Part shown: positions 1 through 4,714 of the stretch, one piece after another | How positions within the stretch are numbered: the stretch's first letter is position 1 | How the letters are laid out: each line of letters opens with the position of its first letter | Origin: DATGWF01 sp035299585 | Lineage (GTDB): Bacteria; Actinomycetota; Actinomycetes; Actinomycetales; Microbacteriaceae | Direction of reading: 5' to 3' | NCBI GenBank assembly: GCA_035299585.1 | Contig: DATGWF010000063.1 | Coordinates: forward strand, 1-16,344 | DNA: 16,344 bases | Made by a program: the position numbers and the translations under genes | The notes under the pieces: model-generated | The model's input: only the letters and a program-made list of their open reading frames with translations | What the model was told of the DNA's origin: nothing | Databases searched by the model: none

Positions 1-1
1 A

Positions 2-358
2 GATGCCCACGGCATGACCCTCCTTGAGCTCGCCACCGCGCTCGACAAGCTCACTGCGACCGCCCGCGAAGGGCGGACACAGCCGTCCGAAATGCAGGGC
101 GGCACCATCACCATCACGAACATTGGTGTGTTCGGCATGGACACGGGTACCCCAATCTTGAACCCGGGCGAAGTGGGTATCGTCGCGCTTGGCACGATTA
201 AGCCCAAGCCGTGGGTGGTCGATGGTGAAGTCCGTCCGCGAATGGTGACAACGGTCGGGGCATCGTTCGACCACCGGGTCGTCGACGGTGATGTTGCGAG
301 CCGTTTCGTTGCCGACGTCGCGTCAGTGCTCGAGGAACCCGCGCTATTGCTGGACTAG
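2..358 (+). CDS. Dihydrolipoamide acyltransferase (E2) of a 2-oxoacid dehydrogenase complex, C-terminal fragment
   Basis: The reading frame is open from the left edge and ends with TAG at 356-358, so only the last 118 residues are present and the start lies outside the window. The fragment matches the end of the E2 acyltransferase domain: an ITNIGVFGMDTGTPILNPGE stretch, then SFDHRVVDGD, which contains the catalytic HxxxDG motif (His and Asp) that moves the acyl group from lipoyl-lysine to CoA. E2 forms the core of the pyruvate, branched-chain or 2-oxoglutarate dehydrogenase complexes in the cytoplasm. The lipoyl and E1/E3-binding domains would lie upstream. The fragment alone cannot say which oxoacid is used, so no symbol is given. 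No terminator hairpin is visible between it and the next gene. Confidence 0.93.
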   Translation, partial: DAHGMTLLELATALDKLTATAREGRTQPSEMQGGTITITNIGVFGMDTGTPILNPGEVGIVALGTIKPKPWVVDGEVRPRMVTTVGASFDHRVVDGDVASRFVADVASVLEEPALLLD

Positions 359-382
359 CACTCGTTGGACAACCATCCGATA

Positions 383-412
383 GTGACAATCATTCTCAAT
401 AAGGCATAGGAT
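383..412 (+). promoter_or_regulatory. Zur-type operator overlapping a leaderless promoter of the zinc-uptake operon
   Basis: Positions 384-398 read TGACAAT-C-ATTCTCA, a 7-1-7 inverted repeat with 6 of 7 pairs matching, and close to the actinobacterial Zur box (TGAAAATCATTTTCA type). The first arm carries a -35-like GTGACA (383-388). After an 18-nt spacer comes a -10-like TAGGAT (407-412), and the GTG start codon follows exactly 6 nt later at 419. Transcription would therefore start at or next to the start codon. Zinc-loaded Zur on the palindrome would block polymerase at the -35. The operator identity is inferred from sequence and from the genes it precedes. Confidence 0.78.
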
Positions 413-418
413 GGTGGG

Positions 419-1300
419 GTGCGTCGCCCCACTCGCTTCCTCGCCGCGGTCATCCCTGCGGTGATGGCCATGCTGCTCTCGGCGTGCTCCGGATCACCGT
501 CCGCTCCGACGAGCCAGCTCAGCATCGTCGCATCGACTCCGGTCTGGGCTTCGGTTGCGCAGGCGATTGCTGGAACGGACGCTCGAGTGACGAGCCTGAT
601 TCAGTCCGGCGCGGGTAACCCTCACGACTATGCCGCGGGCGCTGCTGACCTTCTCGCGGTCGAACGCGCCGATATTGTGCTCGCCAACGGAAACGGATAC
701 GACGACTTTGTGGAGCAACTCATCGACGCGAGTTCGACGAGCGCCTCGGTCGTTCGCGCATCGGATCTGACCGCACGTACAGACGACAATGAGCACTATT
801 GGTTCGATATCGAGACCGTCCGGGCCGTGGCGCTCGCCATTCGAGACGCCATGAGCGCCGCACGGCCAGAGGTCGCCGCCGAGGTGAACGAGCGATTCAC
901 GGCATTCGCCGGCGGCCTTGACGAGATTCAGTCCCGCGTGCTCGCGTTGGCGGCGCATGGCCCGCACTCAGTTCTCATGACCGAACCGCTTCCGGAGTAC
1001 CTCTTCGCAGACGCCGGGTTTGAGAACGTCACACCAGAGACGCTGAGCCGCGCCGTCGAAGACGGCAACGAGATTCCGGCCCTTGCCCTGCAGTCGGCAC
1101 AGGCCGTCCTGGCCGAGGGTGGCGTCAGCATCCTCGCTATCAATGCGTCTGAGCTGAGCGCTCAGACGGAAGCCCTGCGAGACGTGGCCAAGACCTCCGG
1201 GGTGCCGGTGATAGAAGCGACAGAGTCGCTTCCGGATGGGACGAGCTATCTCGCCTGGCTCGCCGGGATTGTGACCCAGATTGAACGTTCCCATGACTGA
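419..1300 (+). CDS. znuA: Zinc/manganese ABC transporter substrate-binding lipoprotein
   Basis: This 293-residue protein would capture Zn2+ (or Mn2+) outside the membrane and pass it to the permease encoded two genes downstream. It has a lipoprotein signal peptide with lipobox LSAC (Cys23). Family motifs include NPHDY (His69) and EHYWFD (His126), two expected metal ligands, and an Asp near residue 273 fits the usual acidic ligand. Where the family often has a third His, this protein has TEPLPEYLF, so Glu189 may be the ligand instead. The His-rich loop of many ZnuA proteins is absent. The GTG start is chosen because it begins the signal peptide and lies 6 nt after a -10 box; there is no Shine-Dalgarno. 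It is the first gene of a znuA-znuC-znuB-zur operon. Zinc is preferred over manganese because of the Zur-type operator and the zinc-free ribosomal proteins downstream. Confidence 0.9.
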   Translation: MRRPTRFLAAVIPAVMAMLLSACSGSPSAPTSQLSIVASTPVWASVAQAIAGTDARVTSLIQSGAGNPHDYAAGAADLLAVERADIVLANGNGYDDFVEQLIDASSTSASVVRASDLTARTDDNEHYWFDIETVRAVALAIRDAMSAARPEVAAEVNERFTAFAGGLDEIQSRVLALAAHGPHSVLMTEPLPEYLFADAGFENVTPETLSRAVEDGNEIPALALQSAQAVLAEGGVSILAINASELSAQTEALRDVAKTSGVPVIEATESLPDGTSYLAWLAGIVTQIERSHD

Positions 1301-2081
1301 ACCCCTATTGCGTGTCCGCAATGCCCGTGTTGACGTGGGTGGAACGACGCTGTGGAGCGACCTCAATCTCGACGTTGCGCCGGGTGAATTCATCGCGATT
1401 CTCGGCGCGAACGGCGCTGGCAAGACAACGCTGCTGCGCACAATCCTGGGCGAGCGCGCCCTCACGAGCGGAAGCATCACCTTCGCCGAGGGGAAGCACC
1501 GTGTGGGTTACGTGCCGCAGCACTATGCCGCGGGCGACGGGGCGCCCATTCGCGCTCGAGATCTCGTGAGCCTCGCCGTCGATGGCAATCGCTTTGGAGT
1601 CCCGTGGCCGTCCCGAGAGCGCAACCGAGCCGTCGCCGACATCCTGGAACAGGTCGGAGCCACCGAACTTGAACGGGTTCCCATCAGCGAACTTTCGGGA
1701 GGCCAGCAACAGCGCATCCGGATCGGTCAAGCGCTTGCGGCCGACCCCTGCGTGCTGCTCTGCGACGAGCCGTTCGGGTCACTCGACCTCACCCAGCAAC
1801 GTATCGCCGCGGACCTCATCAATCGCCGCCGCGCGGATCACGACAGCGCCGTGCTCCTCGTCACCCACGACATCACGCCGATTCTCTCGATGGTCGACCG
1901 CGTGTTGTATTTTGCGGGTGGCGGCTACCGAATCGGCTCGGTCGCCGAGGTGATGACCTCGGCGACGCTGACCGAACTGTACGGAACCCCGATCGAAGTC
2001 CTACAGGTCGGAGATCGCCTCGTCGTCGTTGGCGCACCGGAGGACCCGCACGAGCACGGTCGGGAGCACCACCATGGCTGA
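1293..2081 (+). CDS. znuC: Zinc ABC transporter ATP-binding protein
   Basis: This 262-residue ATPase powers metal import from the cytoplasmic face. It has the complete ABC set: Walker A GANGAGKTT (about 38-46), Q-loop VPQHY (about 74-78), signature LSGGQQQR (134-141), Walker B VLLCDEP (154-160) and the H-loop in VTHD (His192). ATG at 1293 is preferred over an in-frame TTG at 1281. It overlaps the upstream stop by 8 nt, which suggests translational coupling. The protein ends in a histidine-rich tail (HEHGREHHHG) that could bind metal, although it lies in the stretch overlapping the next gene's start region. Family membership is certain; zinc as substrate comes from context. Confidence 0.93.
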   Translation: MTEPLLRVRNARVDVGGTTLWSDLNLDVAPGEFIAILGANGAGKTTLLRTILGERALTSGSITFAEGKHRVGYVPQHYAAGDGAPIRARDLVSLAVDGNRFGVPWPSRERNRAVADILEQVGATELERVPISELSGGQQQRIRIGQALAADPCVLLCDEPFGSLDLTQQRIAADLINRRRADHDSAVLLVTHDITPILSMVDRVLYFAGGGYRIGSVAEVMTSATLTELYGTPIEVLQVGDRLVVVGAPEDPHEHGREHHHG

Positions 2082-2892
2082 ATACCTTGAGCTTCTTTCC
2101 CTCGTGCACAATTCGCTCATTGCCGCCGCTGTGCTGGGGCTCATGGGCGGACTCATCGGTGTGTTCGTCATGACCCGCGATATGGCCTTCGCGGTTCATG
2201 GCATCGCGGAGCTCACGTTTGCCGGAGCTGCCGCCGCGCTCATGTTGGGAACTAGTGTCTCCGGGGGCGCACTCGTCGGTGCACTCATCGCCGCGGTCAT
2301 CATCGGCGCTTTTGGCGAGAAGGCGCGAGCTCGAAACTCCATCGTGGCCGTCCTCATGCCCTTCGGCCTGGGTCTGGGCATCCTGTTCTTGTCGCTCGCT
2401 CCCGGCCGTTCGGCGAACAAATTCGGCCTGCTCACTGGCCAGATTGTCGCGATTGCTGACCAACAGGTCGGCCTCACCGTTGTGCTCGCCGGAACCGTCA
2501 TCGTGGCACTCCTGGTCATGTGGCGACCACTCCTGTTTGCGAGTGTGGACGCCCACGTGGCCGCTTCCCGTGGGGTGAAACTCCGCACGATGTCCATCAG
2601 CTTCGTCATGCTGCTCGCGCTCGCGGTTGCAGTCTCGGTGCAACTCATTGGAGCGCTCCTGGTCCTCGCCCTGCTCGTGACGCCCGCTGCCGCCGCGCTC
2701 AAGCTGTCAAGTTCGCCCGTGCTCGTTCCGGTGCTCGCTGCCGGGTTCGCCATGCTGAGCATGGTTGGCGGCATTCTGCTTGCCCTGCCCTGGCCGGTTC
2801 CGGTCAGCCCGTTCATCACGAGTCTCGCCTTTCTGACGTACCTTGCCGCCTGGGCCATTGGAGCCCGTTCGAAGGGGCGGCGACGCGCATGA
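2074..2892 (+). CDS. znuB: Zinc ABC transporter membrane permease
   Basis: This 272-residue protein of the ABC-3 family (ZnuB/TroC/MntB) forms the membrane channel. It is almost wholly hydrophobic, with about eight predicted transmembrane segments. The N-terminal part contains GLIGVFVMTRDMAFAVHGIA, typical of this family, and a later RGVKLRTMSISFVMLLALAV segment fits the region that contacts the ATPase. ATG at 2074 is chosen because it starts the conserved MAEYLELL region and has GGGAG upstream. The longer in-frame start at 2029 would lie deep inside znuC. The gene overlaps znuC by 8 nt and zur by 4 nt (ATGA). Confidence 0.93.
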   Translation: MAEYLELLSLVHNSLIAAAVLGLMGGLIGVFVMTRDMAFAVHGIAELTFAGAAAALMLGTSVSGGALVGALIAAVIIGAFGEKARARNSIVAVLMPFGLGLGILFLSLAPGRSANKFGLLTGQIVAIADQQVGLTVVLAGTVIVALLVMWRPLLFASVDAHVAASRGVKLRTMSISFVMLLALAVAVSVQLIGALLVLALLVTPAAAALKLSSSPVLVPVLAAGFAMLSMVGGILLALPWPVPVSPFITSLAFLTYLAAWAIGARSKGRRRA

Positions 2893-3278
2893 CGAAGCGC
2901 AGCACGTGGCAGCGCGAGGCGGTCCGTTCAGCTCTGGCGGCCCGAGCCGGATTCGTGAGCGCACAGGATTTGCACGCCATTTTGGCGACGAGCGAACAGC
3001 GCATCGGTCTTGCGACCGTCTATCGAGCGCTCGCCGACCTTGCCGAAAATGGACTCGCTGACGCCCTCACCTCCGCAGCCGGCGAGGTTCGATATCGGGC
3101 GTGCACCTCGGAACATCATCACCACCTCATGTGTCGGACCTGCGGCGCCACCGTCGAAATTGGAGCCGATGCGGTCGAGGTGTGGGCGCGCACGATTGCC
3201 GAGGCGCACGGCTTTGACGAGCCCAGTCACACGGTCGACATCTACGGCCGCTGCCCTAGTTGCCGCGAGTTGGCTTAA
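2889..3278 (+). CDS. zur: Fur-family metalloregulator, probably zinc-sensing Zur
   Basis: This 129-residue repressor has a winged helix with GLATVYRALADLAENG (about 40-55), the recognition-helix signature of Fur proteins. A histidine cluster (76-79) follows, then two CxxC pairs (Cys82/85 and Cys122/125) that form the structural zinc site. Fur-family proteins bind palindromes as metal-loaded dimers. Here the last place in a zinc-uptake operon and the Zur-like box at 384-398 make autoregulated zinc control the best reading. ATG at 2889 overlaps the permease stop as ATGA, and the same frame runs upstream inside znuB with no better start. Fur or Mur specificity cannot be excluded from sequence alone, but context argues against both. 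Confidence 0.88.
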   Translation: MTKRSTWQREAVRSALAARAGFVSAQDLHAILATSEQRIGLATVYRALADLAENGLADALTSAAGEVRYRACTSEHHHHLMCRTCGATVEIGADAVEVWARTIAEAHGFDEPSHTVDIYGRCPSCRELA

Positions 3279-3299
3279 CGCCGCGGTTCCACGTAGACT
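3270..3299 (+). promoter_or_regulatory. Candidate promoter for rpmB-rpmG-rpsN
   Basis: A -35-like TTGGCT (3270-3275) spans the zur stop codon region. An 18-nt spacer leads to a -10-like TAGACT (3294-3299). Initiation near 3306 would give a leader of about 105 nt before rpmB. No Zur-box palindrome is visible here, so zinc control of these genes would need read-through from the znu operon or an unseen operator. Confidence 0.55.
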
Positions 3300-3309
3300 G
3301 TCCCTTTGT

Positions 3310-3393
3310 CTGTGTGCTTCCACCACACAGTTCGCCGGATTCGCACCCGCGGGTTCGACAGACAAGAGATCTTGGGATGAGCACCCGCTCATC
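3310..3393 (+). promoter_or_regulatory. Structured 5' leader of the rpmB operon
   Basis: Two perfect 7-bp hairpins flank a 10-nt palindrome. Hairpin 1 is CTGTGTG (3310-3316) pairing with CACACAG (3324-3330) around a 7-nt loop. The palindrome ACCCGCGGGT lies at 3345-3354. Hairpin 2 is GATGAGC (3376-3382) pairing with GCTCATC (3387-3393) around ACCC, ending just before the GGAGG ribosome site at 3400-3404. Neither hairpin has a U-run, so they are not obvious terminators. A ribosomal-protein leader or mRNA-stability role is possible but unproven. Confidence 0.45.
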
Positions 3394-3410
3394 GGTATCG
3401 GAGGAAAACC

Positions 3411-3647
3411 ATGGCCGCAGTGTGCCAGGTGACTGGAGCCGTTCCCGGCTTCGGACACAACATTTCGCACTCGCACCGCCGGACGAAGCGCCGCTTCGAC
3501 CCGAACGTGCAGAAGAAGACCTATTACGTGCCGTCGCTTCGTCGCAACATTACGTTGAACGTTTCGGCAAAGGGCATCAAGGTGATCGACGCTCGCGGTA
3601 TTGAGCGCGTCGTTGCCGACATGATCGCTCGAGGAGTGAAGTTCTAA
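3411..3647 (+). CDS. rpmB: 50S ribosomal protein L28 (bL28), form without CxxC zinc ribbon
   Basis: This 78-residue large-subunit protein is recognised by CQVTG near the start, HSHRRTKRRFDPN (about 21-33) and VPSLRRNITLNVSAKGIKVIDARG. Zinc-binding L28 proteins carry CxxC pairs. This one has a single Cys5 in CQVTG, so it is the zinc-independent form. A strong GGAGG lies 6 nt before ATG. It is the first gene of a tight rpmB-rpmG-rpsN cluster; its stop overlaps the rpmG start by 1 nt (TAATG). In several actinobacteria such zinc-free paralogues are induced when zinc is scarce, and the zinc-uptake operon just upstream fits that pattern. Confidence 0.95.
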   Translation: MAAVCQVTGAVPGFGHNISHSHRRTKRRFDPNVQKKTYYVPSLRRNITLNVSAKGIKVIDARGIERVVADMIARGVKF

Positions 3648-3814
3648 TGGCAAAGCAACAGGACATTCGCCCCATCATCAAGCTTCGTTCGACCGCGGGA
3701 ACCGGGTACACCTACGTGACCCGCAAGAACCGTCGCAACGACCCCGACCGACTCGTGCTCAAGAAGTACGACCCTGTGGTGCGCAAGCACGTCGAATTCC
3801 GTGAGGAGCGCTAA
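3647..3814 (+). CDS. rpmG: 50S ribosomal protein L33 (bL33), cysteine-free form
   Basis: This 55-residue protein begins MAKQQDIRPIIKLRSTAGTG and continues with YTYVTRKNRRNDPDRLVLKKYDP, the L33 signature. It ends in EFREER before TAA at 3812-3814. It has no cysteine, so the zinc-ribbon of the C+ form is missing; the size is normal for the family. The ATG overlaps the rpmB stop by 1 nt and GAGG (in CGAGGAGTG) lies upstream. The gene is short but certain. Its position between two other zinc-free ribosomal proteins supports a zinc-sparing set. Confidence 0.95.
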   Translation: MAKQQDIRPIIKLRSTAGTGYTYVTRKNRRNDPDRLVLKKYDPVVRKHVEFREER

Positions 3815-3816
3815 GC

Positions 3817-4122
3817 ATGGCGAAGAAGAGCAAGATTGCCCGTAACGAGCAGCGCAAGGTTGTCGTGGAACGCTACGCAGCCAAGCGTCTTGAGCTGAAG
3901 AAGGCTCTCATCGACCCGAAGTCGACCCCGGAGCAGCGTGAGGCAGCACGCCTCGGTCTGCAGAAGCTGCCCCGCAACGCTTCGCCGATTCGCGTTCGCT
4001 CGCGTGACGCCATCGATGGTCGTCCGCGTGGCGTGCTCACCAAGTTCGGTGTTTCCCGTGTTCGCTTCCGCGATATGGCACACCGCGGTGAGCTTCCTGG
4101 CATCACCAAGTCCAGCTGGTAA
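3817..4122 (+). CDS. rpsN: 30S ribosomal protein S14 (uS14), long zinc-free form
   Basis: This 101-residue protein is the long form of S14, with MAKKSKIARNEQRK at the start and the C-terminal GVSRVRFRDMAHRGELPGI and KSSW ending. It has no cysteine. The short zinc form is about 61 residues with two CxxC pairs. It binds 16S rRNA in the small-subunit head. It starts 2 nt after the rpmG stop, with GAGGAG inside the end of rpmG as ribosome site. It is the last gene of the cluster and is followed by a clear terminator hairpin. Confidence 0.96.
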   Translation: MAKKSKIARNEQRKVVVERYAAKRLELKKALIDPKSTPEQREAARLGLQKLPRNASPIRVRSRDAIDGRPRGVLTKFGVSRVRFRDMAHRGELPGITKSSW

Positions 4123-4137
4123 CAGCGAAACTTTCAG

Positions 4138-4176
4138 CGAATGGACGGTCCGATTGGGCCGTCCATTCGTCGTTTT
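4138..4176 (+). terminator. Rho-independent terminator after rpsN
   Basis: An 11-bp perfect stem, CGAATGGACGG (4138-4148) with CCGTCCATTCG (4159-4169), surrounds a 10-nt loop and is followed by TCGTTTT. It lies 16 nt after the rpsN stop and closes the zinc and ribosomal-protein block. Confidence 0.85.
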
Positions 4177-4211
4177 GCGTCAAAAATCGTCTTTTTCGGT
4201 CCGACACGCCA

Positions 4212-4253
4212 GAAATTCGGCACGAAATCCCCCGAAATCCCCGGAAATCCGGG
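4212..4253 (+). repeat. Phased GAAAT decamer repeats and a CCCGGA/TCCGGG palindrome upstream of HU
   Basis: GAAAT occurs at 4212, 4224, 4234 and 4244. The last three lie in tandem decamers (CACGAAATCC, CCCGAAATCC, CCGGAAATCC at 4221-4250), in step with one DNA helical turn. The last copy forms a perfect inverted repeat, CCCGGA-AA-TCCGGG (4240-4253), over the place where the -35 would be for the HU promoter. Intrinsic bending, upstream activation or an operator are all possible. Confidence 0.6.
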
Positions 4254-4260
4254 CCAGTCT

Positions 4261-4269
4261 TGGTACATT
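4261..4269 (+). promoter_or_regulatory. Candidate extended -10 promoter of the HU gene
   Basis: TGG followed by TACATT (4264-4269) forms an extended -10 (TGnTANNNT). No good -35 is seen; the CCGGAAATCC repeat occupies that place. Initiation near 4276 would leave a 75-nt leader that contains the small inverted repeats GGTC-AAAC-GACC and GCTGCC-TC-GGCAGC and a GAGGAGG ribosome site. Confidence 0.5.
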
Positions 4270-4350
4270 CGACTCGGTCAAACGACCACGGGGGAGACCC
4301 TCAGATTCAATCCAACTGCTGCCTCGGCAGCGCGTCCGAGGAGGACACAC

Positions 4351-4629
4351 ATGTCGCTGAACAAGACTGACCTGGTCACCAAGATCGCTGCTTCGACCGG
4401 TGAGAGCCAGGCTGCTGTGAGCCGCGTTCTCGACGGTTTCTTCGCTGCCCTCGAGGGCGCAGTGAAGGCTGGCGAGAAGGTCACCATCCCCGGCTGGCTC
4501 GCAGTCGAGAAGACCCACCGCGCCGCTCGTACCGGCCGCAACCCGCAGACCGGTGCTGAGATCAAGATCCCCGCTGGCTACGGCGTCAAGGTTTCGGCTG
4601 GTTCGAAGCTCAAGGCTGCTGCCAAGTAA
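4351..4629 (+). CDS. hup: HU-family DNA-binding protein
   Basis: This 92-residue nucleoid protein bends DNA as a dimer. The N-terminal dimer helices (MSLNKTDLVTKIAASTG onward) are followed by the beta-arm with RTGRNPQTG (about 60-68), where Pro65 intercalates into DNA, and IKIPAGYGVKVSAGSKLK at the C-terminus. IPGW replaces the more usual IPGFG at about 46-49. It is the short, ordinary HU and lacks the long lysine/alanine tail of mycobacterial HupB. ATG at 4351 is preceded by GAGGAGG; longer in-frame starts upstream would run through the promoter and terminator region. The codons are the strongly preferred set of a highly expressed gene. It is probably a single-gene transcript between two terminators. 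Confidence 0.96.
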   Translation: MSLNKTDLVTKIAASTGESQAAVSRVLDGFFAALEGAVKAGEKVTIPGWLAVEKTHRAARTGRNPQTGAEIKIPAGYGVKVSAGSKLKAAAK

Positions 4630-4642
4630 GGCACGCTTTCCT

Positions 4643-4673
4643 CGAAGGGCGTCGGCACTGCCGGCGCCCTTCG
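4643..4673 (+). terminator. Terminator hairpin after the HU gene
   Basis: CGAAGGGCG (4643-4651) pairs with CGCCCTTCG (4665-4673). Inside it CGGC pairs with GCCG, with one T-G wobble, around an ACT loop, giving a 14-bp GC-rich stem. The sequence after it, CCGTTCC, has only a weak U-run. Confidence 0.75.
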
Positions 4674-4702
4674 CCGTTCCCGGGCGCCGCTCCCCCAACG
4701 CG

Positions 4703-4708
4703 TAGGCT
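4703..4708 (+). promoter_or_regulatory. -10 element of a leaderless promoter for ctaG-copD
   Basis: TAGGCT lies exactly 6 nt before the GTG start at 4715, and no Shine-Dalgarno is present. The same spacing is seen at five other gene starts in this window. No convincing -35 is visible. Confidence 0.55.
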
Positions 4709-4714
4709 GAGAGC

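Noticed and set aside
1873..2643. 256-residue minus-strand open frame over znuC and znuB
   Set aside because: It is antisense to the transporter genes and is a low-complexity Glu/His/Arg product of the opposite strand.
3279..3410. Zur box in front of rpmB
   Set aside because: I looked for a TGAnAAT-type palindrome and found none; the inverted repeats present are GC-rich or CTGTGTG-based and do not match.
4141..4350. Extension of the HU reading frame upstream
   Set aside because: The extra residues cover the rpsN terminator, the phased repeats and the promoter. The normal HU N-terminus and its GAGGAGG site are at 4351.
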